This document shows, in pieces, positions 33,677-43,173 of a stretch of DNA of 64,000 nucleotides. The DNA is from Flavobacterium praedii (lineage in GTDB: Bacteria; Bacteroidota; Bacteroidia; Flavobacteriales; Flavobacteriaceae): positions 810,001 through 874,000 of the forward strand of contig NZ_CP113948.1 in NCBI RefSeq assembly GCF_026810365.1, read 5' to 3'. Each line of letters starts with the position of its first letter. The stretch's first letter is position 1. Made by a program: the position numbers and the translations under genes. The notes beneath the pieces are model-generated. The model was not told where the DNA came from, searched no databases, and was given only the letters and a program-made list of their open reading frames with translations.

Positions 33677-34516
33677 CTACCAAGATTTTGTAATATTAAA
33701 TCCTATCATGAATTCTCCATCAAAGAAATCATTAGAATTATACATAATGTTTTGTTGGTTAACAATTCCTTTAGAATTGCTTATAAACAATTGGAATGCA
33801 TGCTGAACAGCACTGTATTCCAACCCAATACCAAAACCTGGTTTTGGGGTACTTTGCTCATACTTCATCAAAGGAGTAGTAGCATCAACAATAAGTGATA
33901 TGTCTGGGATAAACATATATCTACCACCTGCACTAAAGGCTGCCATATCGTTTTTTATTGCCTTATCTACTCGATTATAGTGAGAATAGCTTGGAGCAAT
34001 TTGAAAAGAAATTGTTTTGCTTACCTTTCTAGAAATTATTAATTGATTGTAAAAGGACCAACGATCTGAGGTGTGATAAAAACCCTCTTTCGGTGATGCA
34101 TTAACAGTCCAGTTTCCATAATAAGTTAAATTAAAAGGCATTTTGTCATTTTTAGTTTGTTTAAAAATAGCTGCTTTTAAATTAAAATCTTGTAGTCTAC
34201 TGTCTTTTGTAGAACCAAATCCAACGGTAATTCTATCTGTAACTGCATAACTTAAGGCTATGCGAATGTTGGTAGCTCCCCAAACTCCTATCATGTCATT
34301 TGTGCCAGTTACCAAACCAAAACGGTGATTCATAATAAATTCTATAGTACCTTTTGAAAAAACGCGATCAGTTTGGTTGTCTATCAAACCAGTACTTTCG
34401 AAAGCTGGTTTTTCATATTCAATCTCTACGGGTGCAATAGTATCTGTTTCCTCTTGCGCCAATAGCGAAAGGGGGAAAACAAACAGCGCTATATATATTA
34501 ATTTATATAATTTCAT
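33677..34516 (-). CDS. DUF5777 outer-membrane beta-barrel protein
   Basis: A 279-residue protein from the Met at 34516 (MKLYKLIYIALFVFPLSLLA, a signal peptide); a frame-only start 25 codons earlier runs back into the preceding gene and is rejected. The body is alternating beta strands: IDNQTDRVFSKGTIEFIMNH, ITVGFGSTKDSRLQDFNLKA and a C-terminal strand MIGFNITKSW, diagnostic of DUF5777. Such barrels occur beside cytochromes in Bacteroidota. Encoded 16 bases after a monoheme lipoprotein. Predicted outer-membrane location; it could be a porin-like sleeve for a heme protein. Confidence 0.88.
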   Translation of the reverse strand: MKLYKLIYIALFVFPLSLLAQEETDTIAPVEIEYEKPAFESTGLIDNQTDRVFSKGTIEFIMNHRFGLVTGTNDMIGVWGATNIRIALSYAVTDRITVGFGSTKDSRLQDFNLKAAIFKQTKNDKMPFNLTYYGNWTVNASPKEGFYHTSDRWSFYNQLIISRKVSKTISFQIAPSYSHYNRVDKAIKNDMAAFSAGGRYMFIPDISLIVDATTPLMKYEQSTPKPGFGIGLEYSAVQHAFQLFISNSKGIVNQQNIMYNSNDFFDGEFMIGFNITKSW

Positions 34517-34532
34517 TTCTGTTCTTTTTAAA

Positions 34533-34916
34533 TTAGTTATTAAGAGCGCCATCATTAATCCATTTTTTGACCAATTCAATTTTTGAATCACTTAATTTTC
34601 CTGCAGGAGGCATTAGTGGTGCTCCCACACCAATTAAACATTTATATAAAATGCTATTTGCTGCGTCTGCTGGAACTACATATTTGTTGTTTTTTGTTAA
34701 AGCAGAATAGGAATTTGCAGCCGTTAAATCCGGTGCCGTTGATCCAGTCGAATGGCAATTTACACAATTTTGATTCCACAATGGTTGAACATCTTTTGCA
34801 TATGAAACAGTGTCTGGAAGAGGAGTAATTGCTTCTGGTGGCACTTCGTCATAGTAACAGGATGTGGCCATCAAACTCACTGTTAGCATCATTATATATT
34901 GAATTATTTTTTTCAT
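34533..34916 (-). CDS. Monoheme c-type cytochrome lipoprotein
   Basis: A 127-residue protein with a lipoprotein signal (VSLMATSC, Cys20). One heme site, NQNCVNCHSTGSTAPDL, and a possible axial Met in APLMPPAGKLSD. The order of parts (YAKDVQPLWNQNCVNCH, then LVKKWINDGA) is that of the small planctomycete-type/PSCyt1-like cytochromes. It is lipid-anchored, probably in the outer membrane facing the DUF5777 barrel, its operon partner. Confidence 0.9.
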   Translation of the reverse strand: MKKIIQYIMMLTVSLMATSCYYDEVPPEAITPLPDTVSYAKDVQPLWNQNCVNCHSTGSTAPDLTAANSYSALTKNNKYVVPADAANSILYKCLIGVGAPLMPPAGKLSDSKIELVKKWINDGALNN

Positions 34917-35325
34917 CTTTTTATTTTTTAATTGAATAATTGTTTTATAAAGTTTTATTCAACAATTTTCATTGTCAAAAGATTTAAAATTTCGTAAACA
35001 ATCGCTATGTAACTAAAGAAAGAGTGTTATGCCAAATTTTATTTCTTTTACAAATTTCAAATTTTGTTACTCATACAGTATAATTGTTTGCTAACTTCCA
35101 AGTAATATTTACATTCTCGATTTGTTCAATTTACTGTTTTGATTTTGATATTGTTTCTAGAATTATTTTCTACATAATAACTACTTTCATTAATAGTTTC
35201 AGTAGCAACTACCATTATAAAGAAGTGTTCAATAAAAAGAACTCTAGCAATCAATGGAATAACGCATCTTGCTGATTAAGATTCCTATATTCAATAGTTA
35301 TATTAGAATGTAGTACTGTTTTATT
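34917..35325. other. Intergenic region between the two cytochrome lipoprotein genes
   Basis: AT-rich. It must hold the promoter of the monoheme/DUF5777 unit. A plus-strand frame (35084-35275) has no ribosome site and no protein-like pattern. Confidence 0.4.
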
Positions 35326-35355
35326 AATACCTCCGGGTTTTTGCCCAGAGGTATT
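35326..35355 (-). terminator. Terminator of the hexaheme gene
   Basis: AATACCTC-C-GGG and CCC-A-GAGGTATT form a hairpin 18 bases past the stop. The T-rich tail is on the plus side, so the strand assignment rests on the position. Confidence 0.6.
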
Positions 35356-35372
35356 TTTATTATTATATTTTT

Positions 35373-36704
35373 TTATTTTAAAGCTTCAATAGAATTTTGG
35401 ATTAAAGCCATTGAGTAAAGTGGATTGTGAACTCCTTTACCTTCATCTCCTGTTACTAGTTTGTAATTCCAATAAGCTTGTACATATTTTAAAGGAAAAT
35501 CTGTTCTTGATTGATACCAAGTTGTTGCAGTTGTTGTTCCTGAAGCTGGTGTTGTTGGGAACGGAGTATTGCCATTAGCGCTATCATATGCTATTATACT
35601 TACACTAGATCCAGAAACTTTAAAATAAGTTGGTTTTGATGCGAATGCAGCTACTAATTTAGAAACTTCAGTATCAAATTTTGCATGGAAAGTTTCTAAT
35701 GTGGCTTCTGGAGTAGGATGACATGATACGCAAACATTAAAAGCAAGTTTCATTGTGTGTGAACCCGTATTTGTAGTTCCAGTTTTTGGAGTATCCATGT
35801 GGCATTTTACACATGAAACAGATTTGAAGTGAGCAGCCGTTTTAGAAGCAGGTAAGTGTGTAGTTGTTCCTTCAATATCAATACCGTTGATTCCCATCCA
35901 TAAATCTCCTTGTTCTGAAGCGTGTACTCCAGTACCAGTATTAGAGTAATTTTTGTAATAGGTAGTACCTGCTGGATAAGGAGCAATTGCATCTGCCAGT
36001 TTTCTTTGAGACCAAAATCTATATAAAGGACCTTTTACAGGATCATTAGTTATGACAACATTCCCAGAAGCATCTTTTTCTGCCATTTCAATAACGGGTC
36101 TTTTGTAATATCCATTTGAATCTGGTCTTGCTTGGTGACATCCAATACAAGTGTTTGCAGAACTAACACCATCAGTTGGAGATGCATTTAAAAAGAAACC
36201 TGGATTCGTTTTTTGAGGTACAGCATCTATATTTCTTAAACCATAATCATTTCCGTCGGTTGTAAAATTAAGGGATCTGTGGGTAGTTCCATGACAACCA
36301 GTACAAGAGATTGAGGTATAATTGTCATATCCTCTAGGATTTGGTTTTCCATACATTTTTGTGTCTATATATCCTTCTTGTGAGTGACATTGAGAACAAA
36401 ATGCTCGATTGCTATTTAAAGATCCATCAGCAAAAGTAGTATTTGTTCCATAAGTATGTTGAGAATATACACCAGTTGCTTCGTTTAAAACCCCTTTTGC
36501 GTGCACTGATTCTCCATAAGCTGCAATAATAGGCGCTTTGTGAGCTACAGAGTGACAAGATTCACAAGAGGCAGTTCCAGCAATTCCGTCTGTTCCGTTT
36601 GTTCCTGCAGGACCTGGAACCGGTACATAGTCATCATGGCTACAACCTTGCAACACAAAGACAACTGAAAAAAGTAGGAATATTCCTTTTTTTAATGTTT
36701 TCAT
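35373..36704 (-). CDS. Hexaheme c-type cytochrome lipoprotein
   Basis: A 443-residue protein. Lipoprotein signal FVLQGCSHDD (Cys21), then a short collagen-like run PGPAGTNGTDGIAGTA, then six Cys-x2-Cys-His sites: CESCH, CSQCH, CTGCH, CIGCH, CVKCH and CVSCH, with additional His residues suited to bis-His ligation. The region after the sixth heme (about 360-443) is soluble and mostly beta. It is an outer-membrane-anchored multiheme protein, possibly exposed at the surface. It has its own unit just upstream of the monoheme/DUF5777 pair and the NrfD operon. Confidence 0.93.
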   Translation of the reverse strand: MKTLKKGIFLLFSVVFVLQGCSHDDYVPVPGPAGTNGTDGIAGTASCESCHSVAHKAPIIAAYGESVHAKGVLNEATGVYSQHTYGTNTTFADGSLNSNRAFCSQCHSQEGYIDTKMYGKPNPRGYDNYTSISCTGCHGTTHRSLNFTTDGNDYGLRNIDAVPQKTNPGFFLNASPTDGVSSANTCIGCHQARPDSNGYYKRPVIEMAEKDASGNVVITNDPVKGPLYRFWSQRKLADAIAPYPAGTTYYKNYSNTGTGVHASEQGDLWMGINGIDIEGTTTHLPASKTAAHFKSVSCVKCHMDTPKTGTTNTGSHTMKLAFNVCVSCHPTPEATLETFHAKFDTEVSKLVAAFASKPTYFKVSGSSVSIIAYDSANGNTPFPTTPASGTTTATTWYQSRTDFPLKYVQAYWNYKLVTGDEGKGVHNPLYSMALIQNSIEALK

Positions 36705-37195
36705 AATAGTGGTGGTTTTAGTTTTTAAAAATTTTGATTTATTTTATTGTAAAAGTCTTAAATATCTTTTATTTAGAGTATGACATTTATCATATTCTTA
36801 ATGTTATCATAATTTATGTTAAATTTAATAAAAATAAATGTATGAGAGAGGAAAAGTTAAATATTTTTTTTAAAAAACTGTTTTAAATTATAAAAAGTTA
36901 GGTTAATTCTAAAAAAATATTTAAAAATTAGATTCAGCAGGGTTGTATCTCTTCATATTTTACTGCTTTAATTGTGATTTATTGATGTTAAGTAATTTAA
37001 TATCAGAAGCTTTATGGTGTGTGATTTGGTTGTTTGTTTTGTGCTCTTAATTTAAGATTTTTAATTAAAAAAGGTAAATTCCTTAAATATTTAGTCAAAA
37101 TTCTATTAGTTGTGTAACTTTTATTTTGTCTTTTTAAGTGCTTTTTTAATAAAAACAGAATGTATTGAATAAACGGTACCTAAAAATTATACAAA
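36705..37195. other. AT-rich upstream region of the hexaheme gene
   Basis: About 490 bases with long A and T runs and no reading frame over 30 codons. It must contain the hexaheme promoter, which I cannot place with confidence. Confidence 0.4.
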
Positions 37196-37197
37196 TA

Positions 37198-37232
37198 CAA
37201 AAAGGATGAGCCCGAAACAATATCGAGCTCAT
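37198..37232 (-). terminator. Terminator after the possible thioester-domain gene
   Basis: GATGAGC and GAGCTCAT arms enclose a CCGAAACAATATC-type loop, with an A-run on the outer side giving U on the minus strand. It lies about 90 bases past the stop at 37322. Confidence 0.6.
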
Positions 37233-37321
37233 TTTTGTTGCAATTACTTTAATATTTACTTGCTTATTTGTTGACTTTTCAGAAATTGAAATTCTTTTCA
37301 GAATAAAAAATTAAAAATGAT

Positions 37322-38323
37322 TTAATTTGCTCCAACACAAATTGTTTTTAGTACGATAGAATAATCAGGATTTAGAGGTTCATTGGTTTGTGCTAATCTT
37401 TGTGATCCTGTATTTGCAGGACATGCAATGTCATTTGTAGCATCATAGATAAGTGGTTTTCCATTTAAACCAACAATTAGTTCTTTGGGAACATATATTT
37501 GTACTTTTGTTACGGAATAACCAGAAGGGATATAACGAATAAAATATCCATCTGGGTGTAATGTCCATATTCCGCTAGGATAATCAGTTCTAGGCTGCGC
37601 AATACCTGCTATAATTGCATACTTTTCTATTTCTTGATAGGAATAACTTCCAGAAGTGATTAAACCACGAATATTGTTTTCGGCCTCAAAAATTGTTTGT
37701 ATGCTTTCTGGAAGTTTTGATTTGGCTTCATTAATAATTTCATCTGGTAAAAAGCCTAATGCTCCATCTTCAAGTTGGGATAATTGTTTTTTGGTGAGTA
37801 ACTTGACTGCTGTTAGTTTTATTTCAGTATTAAAATTAATAAATTTAGTTTTGGCGATAATAGCCCATAACAAAACTTGAATATCATGTTGATTTATTTC
37901 AGGGTGTTTTTCTGCACTTTTTAGGATAGCACTCACAATTTCTTTTTTAGAACCATTTGTTTGAGCGTACATATAACCATCTCCTGATGAAGGTGCAAAT
38001 GTACCAGCGTGGAGACAGTAGCTTTTATTGGTCATTTCAAAATAACCTGCGCAAAGTATAAAACCTCCATCATGTGCTTTGGGTAATAAATATAAGGGTT
38101 GAACATCTCCCAACTTAAAGAAATTTGGCATTTTGGAACCTTCTTTTTTGACATCTTCAAATGAAGTTGTTATCGCTGCAGGTTTCTTAAATAATTTTTC
38201 AATTCCAAGTGTTGATGCACCTAGTTTTAAAAGGTCTGTAGAAATTCCAAATTGAGAATAGGTTACATTGCTACAGATTATTTGAAATAAAAATGTTAAT
38301 CCAATAATTTTGATTGTTTTCAT
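37322..38323 (-). CDS. Secreted protein of unknown function with a Cys/Gln thioester-like signature
   Basis: A 333-residue protein with a signal peptide (to about residue 23). Conserved-looking features: NKSYCLHAGTFAPSSGDGY (Cys103) and NQHDIQVLLWAI (Gln149, Trp153). A Tyr-Cys-hydrophobic motif followed some 45 residues later by hydrophobic-Gln-x-hydrophobic-hydrophobic-Trp is, as I remember, the signature of surface thioester domains in which Cys and Gln side chains are crosslinked. A helical middle (165-235) and a beta C-terminal part follow. No family is recognised with certainty. It stands alone. Confidence 0.7.
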   Translation of the reverse strand: MKTIKIIGLTFLFQIICSNVTYSQFGISTDLLKLGASTLGIEKLFKKPAAITTSFEDVKKEGSKMPNFFKLGDVQPLYLLPKAHDGGFILCAGYFEMTNKSYCLHAGTFAPSSGDGYMYAQTNGSKKEIVSAILKSAEKHPEINQHDIQVLLWAIIAKTKFINFNTEIKLTAVKLLTKKQLSQLEDGALGFLPDEIINEAKSKLPESIQTIFEAENNIRGLITSGSYSYQEIEKYAIIAGIAQPRTDYPSGIWTLHPDGYFIRYIPSGYSVTKVQIYVPKELIVGLNGKPLIYDATNDIACPANTGSQRLAQTNEPLNPDYSIVLKTICVGAN

Positions 38324-38480
38324 CTATAAAAATAGGTTAGGAAATAGTTTCTTCAAAATTAGATTTTAATTTTATATATTAACACTATTTTTATTATTTA
38401 TAGAAATAAATTCATGTGAAATTTAAATTATAATTCTTATTTTTTAGCTTATTGGTTAAAAAAGATGTACCTAAATTATT

Positions 38481-40223
38481 TTAATTTTGAATATTTTCTG
38501 TACTTGGAATTTCATCTTTATCATCAAAAATAGTCGTTTGTAAAATATACGATACTACTAAAGTAAGTAATGCCCCTATAAAATTTAGCCATAAATAGCC
38601 TAGTTTTTCTGCACCACTTGGGTAAATAAAATTGGTAAAATAATATATAATTATGATAGTAATTTGACTGATTATTGCGGCATAATAAATTGATTTGCCA
38701 TGTATTTTTTTGGTATAAAAGCCAACTAAGAAAATCCCTAAAACAGTACCATAAAATATGGAACCAATTATGTTTACTAGTTGGATTAAATTTTCAAAAA
38801 GTGTTGCAATACAAGCAAAAGCGATTGCTATAATTCCCCACATAAGGGTAAAAAGTTTTGTTGCATTTAGATAATGTTTTTCTGTTTTTTCCTTTTTTAC
38901 ATTACGTTTATAGATATCAATAGCAGTTGTCGAAGCCAATGCATTTAGTCCAGAAGCAGTGGAGGACATTGCTGCAGAAATGATTACGGCTAGCAATAAA
39001 CCAATTAAGCCTTTGGGTAGGTAGTGTAATATAAAATAGAAAAAGACATAATCTTTGTCATTGGTTTCACTGTTTGAATCTGCTTTTGATATAATTTCTC
39101 TTGCGTGTGCTCTTAATTCCTTTTCCTTGAGAGCAAGATCAACTAACTCTTTTCGCAATGTTGGATTATCATAATCTTGATTGAGTTGGTCTATATAGAG
39201 TAAATTGATTACTTTTTCATCTTCGGAAAGTTTATTTAAATCTTTCTGTAAATTTTTATATTCCTGTTTGTATTTTGAGTTTTCAACTATTATTTTATTG
39301 TTTGGGTTAAAATTTAAGGGTGTTTCATTAAATTGAAAAAACACAAACACCATTACTCCAGTAAGTAAGATTAGGAATTGCATAGGAACTTTTAGTAGGC
39401 CATTCATAATCAAACCCATTTGGCTTTCACGAACTGATTTTCCAGACAAATAGCGCCCCACTTGTGATTGATCAGTACCAAAATAAGCAAGTGCTAGAAA
39501 AAAACCACCTGTTATCCCACTCCAAAAAGTATATTTTTCATCCAAGTCAAATGAAAAATTTACAATATTCATTTTTTGATTGGCACCTGCAATATGAAGC
39601 GCATTGTCAAACGTCATATCGTTTGGTAGGTATTCTAGAATAAGACAAAAAGTTATGACCATTCCGGAAAGTATCACAAACATTTGCTGTTTTTGAGTAA
39701 CATTCACGGCTTTGGTGCCTCCAGAAAAGGTATAAATGATCACCAAAATTCCAATAATGATATTCATATAGGTAAGATTCCAACCTAACAAAGCCGATAA
39801 TATTATTGAAGGTGCATAAATTGTTATTCCTGTTCCTAAGCCTCGCTGTACCAAAAAGAGGATAGCTGCTAGGGAGCGTGTTTTAAGGTCGAATCTTTTT
39901 TCTAAATATTCATATGCTGTAAAAACTTTATACTTGTGGTAAATAGGGATAAATGTGAGGCATATAATTACCATTGCAATAGGTAAACCAAAATAGAATT
40001 GTACAAATCCCATTCCATCATGATAGGCTTGTCCGGGAGTTGACAGAAAAGTAATGGCACTTGCTTGGGTAGCCATAACGGAAAGGCCCACAGTGAACCA
40101 TGGGGTTTCATTGTTGCCTAAAATATATTCTTCAACGTTTTTACTTCCTCTTGTTTTCCAAGCACCGTAAATTACAATAAATAATAATGTTACTATTAAA
40201 ACAATCCAGTCAAATAATTGCAT
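38481..40223 (-). CDS. Sodium:solute symporter (SSS family)
   Basis: A 580-residue protein with about 13-14 membrane spans. Family features: ATQASAITFLSTPGQAYHDG in the first repeat (Na+ site region), GGTKAVNVTQKQQ, and SGLNALASTTAIDIYKR in the second repeat, whose Ser-Thr belongs to the Na2 site. A charged cytoplasmic loop of about 75 residues (310-385) is longer than in PutP or SGLT. It may import a sugar or glycoside product; the PIG-L gene upstream supports an amino-sugar link. It is last in a three-gene operon, 3 bases after a 35-residue membrane protein. Confidence 0.92.
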   Translation of the reverse strand: MQLFDWIVLIVTLLFIVIYGAWKTRGSKNVEEYILGNNETPWFTVGLSVMATQASAITFLSTPGQAYHDGMGFVQFYFGLPIAMVIICLTFIPIYHKYKVFTAYEYLEKRFDLKTRSLAAILFLVQRGLGTGITIYAPSIILSALLGWNLTYMNIIIGILVIIYTFSGGTKAVNVTQKQQMFVILSGMVITFCLILEYLPNDMTFDNALHIAGANQKMNIVNFSFDLDEKYTFWSGITGGFFLALAYFGTDQSQVGRYLSGKSVRESQMGLIMNGLLKVPMQFLILLTGVMVFVFFQFNETPLNFNPNNKIIVENSKYKQEYKNLQKDLNKLSEDEKVINLLYIDQLNQDYDNPTLRKELVDLALKEKELRAHAREIISKADSNSETNDKDYVFFYFILHYLPKGLIGLLLAVIISAAMSSTASGLNALASTTAIDIYKRNVKKEKTEKHYLNATKLFTLMWGIIAIAFACIATLFENLIQLVNIIGSIFYGTVLGIFLVGFYTKKIHGKSIYYAAIISQITIIIIYYFTNFIYPSGAEKLGYLWLNFIGALLTLVVSYILQTTIFDDKDEIPSTENIQN

Positions 40224-40226
40224 AGG

Positions 40227-40334
40227 TTACGAGTATAATTTCATGATTAAATAAAAAATAATAATATATAAAGCATTGGCAACTAAAACCAATGAATAGC
40301 TTTTTGACCAAATTTTAGAATTTTTAGATTTCAT
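40227..40334 (-). CDS. 35-residue membrane protein between PIG-L and the symporter
   Basis: It begins MKSKNSKIWSKSYSLVLVAN and ends FYLIMKLYS: a basic N-terminus, one hydrophobic segment (about 14-31) and a short tail. It starts 14 bases after the PIG-L stop and ends 3 bases before the symporter ATG, so it is translated in the same operon. Small partners are known for other SSS carriers (YhdT with PanF, the DUF485 protein with ActP), and a similar role is possible. No homologue is named. Confidence 0.65.
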   Translation of the reverse strand: MKSKNSKIWSKSYSLVLVANALYIIIFYLIMKLYS

Positions 40335-40348
40335 GTTTTTTACTTTTA

Positions 40349-42880
40349 TTAATTTTTAACTTTTTGGTTTGGGACGCTAATAGTAGGTTTTATCGAAATC
40401 ATATTCGATATTAATTTAAAAGCTCCAGGAACACCTTCCGGTAATTCTCGAAACAGACTTAATCCTGTATAAATGTAATTGCCTTTTCCATAGGGAGCGA
40501 TTAATAACGCCCCTTCCTTGGCACTTTCGCCTTTGTCATTTGAAGATAGAATAGGAGTAAAGGCTTTGTCATACTCTTTTGGATAATATAATCCTTGTTC
40601 CTGTTTCCATCCCTTAAAATCATTTGGTGTAATTATATTTGGGTAATTCAAAACAGGATGATTAAGTGTAAGAAAACGAACCTCGGCATTTTCTTCGGTT
40701 ACTCTGTCTTTTGAAATTTTTAATGGAAATGGTGCAATATTTGTGGTAACCAAATCATCGGTAGTGTTATATTGTACAATCATAGTTTTTCCTCCTTTTA
40801 CAAAATCGAATAAAATTTCTTGTTTGTTTGCCAAAGCTTGAATAGTATTGTACGCACGTATACCCGTCATAACTACATCATACGACTCTAATTTTTCTGG
40901 AGTTATTTCTTCTGTTTTCAAAAGGGAAACTTTGTATCCCATTTGAGTCAAACTTTTGGGAACGTCATCTCCAGCTCCCATGATATATGCAATGCTTTCT
41001 ACATTGGTTTTTAAATCCAATCGAATGCATTTTAATTCGGATGCTTTTAAAACCTGCTGTTTTGTAATATGATCGTAATTAATGTTGATTTGTTCTTTGT
41101 CATATTGTATCCCGTCAATGGTTGCAATGCTTTTTCCCATTATTTCACTCATTTGGGCCGGTGGAGTAACTTCAAAATAAACGGTTTGTTCTGTCCCTTT
41201 TTTACTTATTTGAAAAGGAATGGATGGGGGAAAAACTTTCCAATCTTTGGGTAAATCCAATTTTAATTCCCCTTTTATATCATTTTTTCCTGCTTTTATA
41301 CTTACACCAACATATTTGGGTTTGGTGTTTGGAAAAAGCAATACTTTATCTTGAATTGTTGTCGTTACTTCAGGTACTATGTCTAGGAAATTATACATTT
41401 CACCTTTTACATCATCATTGTATTTGTAAACAATCGTCCTTTCGAACGGTATTTCTACACCATTGATTTTTATATTAAAAATTATTTTTACTTCTCTTAT
41501 AATATCAGGAATTCCAATGTTTTGTTGATCATTTACAGCATATAGTCCTTCAGTTCCTTTTTCGTTTAACCAATAGGGTTGTGTATAATTTATAGATTTT
41601 GGTAATTGTAGGTCAAGGCTATTATTTTGCAAAATATTATACCTTAAATCAGTGTTCAATACTGTGGTTTTTTGTTCTGGTAAAGTAGTAACACTGATGA
41701 GTTGCATTACTACTGTACTTCGATTTATTGTTTCTAAATTAAGTTTAACAATACTGCCAGGAGTCGCTTCTTGAGAGTTTGAAACTGCTTCAAGATACAA
41801 TCCAGAACAACCTGTAATTATTTTTTTTAATTCATCCGTTTTTATGATTTTCCAATGATTTTCCTCCAATGCTTGAATCATGGAATATGCTTTTACTAAA
41901 TTTGGAATACTAGCAGATGGGTTTTTAAAATCGTACTGTTTCGTAATAAGACTTATCAATTCTCCAATTGGTTTGCCTCCTTTTATGCGATTCCAGCTTG
42001 TATCGATTCCATCAAAAAGAGAAGATTTATCTTTTAGGGGTTCCCCTTTTAAAAATTCTAAATATTCGGTGTCCTCTCCTCGAACCCCAGTACTACCAAA
42101 ACCCTGTGATTTATGAGAGCTTCGACTTAATGCTGCTATTTCTTGATTGGATTTTCCGAGAGTTGGAAAAAACACACCTGTAGAAATACTAAATAAATTG
42201 GTTTTATCGGCTGAGTCAAATTTTTCTTTACTTCCATAAAACCACCAAGAAGTATTGAAAAATAGACGTTTAGGCTGCCAAGTTTTTACGAGTTTCAATT
42301 GTTCTGGAAACGAAGTGGAATTATTGGCTAAATCAAATCCTTCTACACTAAGCATTGCTGACGAAGTGTGATGACCATGAGTAGTTCCAGGTGAGCGATG
42401 GTCAAATCGATTAATGATCACATCGGGTTGGAATTTTCGGATTGTCCAAACAAGATCAGCAAGTACTTTTTCTTTGTCCCAAATTGCAAGTGTTTCATCA
42501 GGATTTTTGGAAAATCCAAAGTCATTGGCTCTGGAAAAAAATTGTTCTCCTCCATCTATTTTTCTTGCTTCAAGGAGTTCTTGAGTCCTAATAACCCCAA
42601 GTAATTCCCTTAATTGTGGACCAATTAAATTCTGACCGCCATCACCTCTCGTTAATGATAAATAACCCGTTCTAGCATGAACTTCATTTGCCATATAAGA
42701 TATTAAACGAGTGTTTTCATCATCTGGATGTGCCGCTATATATAAAACGCTACCAAGAAAATTTAGTTTCTCAATTTGATTGTATATTTCAGCAGCATTT
42801 GGTTTTTGAGGTTTTTGAGCGTTTATTATTTGTATGGAGAGAAGAAAATAGAGAATTGATTTTATAAAAATCTTTTGCAT
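40349..42880 (-). CDS. PIG-L-type deacetylase with long C-terminal domains
   Basis: An 843-residue secreted protein (signal to about residue 21). The PIG-L/LmbE domain is at about 45-290: the zinc motif AHPDDE, RGDGGQNLIG, the second part VIINRFDHRSPGTTHGHH with its paired His. A beta-rich middle (350-610) looks like NEW3-type sandwich domains (GVSIKAGKNDIKGELKLDLP). The C-terminal 620-835 is a Rossmann-like, GATase/ThuA-like domain (DVVMTGIRAYNT, GGKTMIVQYNTTDD). It probably deacetylates an N-acetyl sugar in the periplasm. It is first in the operon with the small protein and the symporter. Confidence 0.9.
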   Translation of the reverse strand: MQKIFIKSILYFLLSIQIINAQKPQKPNAAEIYNQIEKLNFLGSVLYIAAHPDDENTRLISYMANEVHARTGYLSLTRGDGGQNLIGPQLRELLGVIRTQELLEARKIDGGEQFFSRANDFGFSKNPDETLAIWDKEKVLADLVWTIRKFQPDVIINRFDHRSPGTTHGHHTSSAMLSVEGFDLANNSTSFPEQLKLVKTWQPKRLFFNTSWWFYGSKEKFDSADKTNLFSISTGVFFPTLGKSNQEIAALSRSSHKSQGFGSTGVRGEDTEYLEFLKGEPLKDKSSLFDGIDTSWNRIKGGKPIGELISLITKQYDFKNPSASIPNLVKAYSMIQALEENHWKIIKTDELKKIITGCSGLYLEAVSNSQEATPGSIVKLNLETINRSTVVMQLISVTTLPEQKTTVLNTDLRYNILQNNSLDLQLPKSINYTQPYWLNEKGTEGLYAVNDQQNIGIPDIIREVKIIFNIKINGVEIPFERTIVYKYNDDVKGEMYNFLDIVPEVTTTIQDKVLLFPNTKPKYVGVSIKAGKNDIKGELKLDLPKDWKVFPPSIPFQISKKGTEQTVYFEVTPPAQMSEIMGKSIATIDGIQYDKEQININYDHITKQQVLKASELKCIRLDLKTNVESIAYIMGAGDDVPKSLTQMGYKVSLLKTEEITPEKLESYDVVMTGIRAYNTIQALANKQEILFDFVKGGKTMIVQYNTTDDLVTTNIAPFPLKISKDRVTEENAEVRFLTLNHPVLNYPNIITPNDFKGWKQEQGLYYPKEYDKAFTPILSSNDKGESAKEGALLIAPYGKGNYIYTGLSLFRELPEGVPGAFKLISNMISIKPTISVPNQKVKN

Positions 42881-43173
42881 AGAAAGAATATTTGTAGTTC
42901 TAAATTAATTTTTAGAATAAATTTAAATGGATTAGCTTCAAAAATACTAATTTAATTATGGGATTTTTTAACAACAAATACAAAAGTTATGTTAATGTTT
43001 TTTGTCCATTTTCAAGAGTATATTTTTAAATCATTGAAAAATCATTAAAAAAATTAAATTTTATAATTGATATTATTTAAAATTAGAATAGTAAATTTAG
43101 AGTATTGAAAACAGTATTTTAACAGGTATAACAATAGATGTATTTTGAAATAAAGTAACTTAACCTAATTACG

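Noticed and set aside
35084-35275. 63-codon plus-strand frame between the cytochrome lipoprotein genes
   Set aside because: Low-complexity Phe/Ile/Ser sequence, no ribosome site, and AT-rich DNA that gives such frames by chance.
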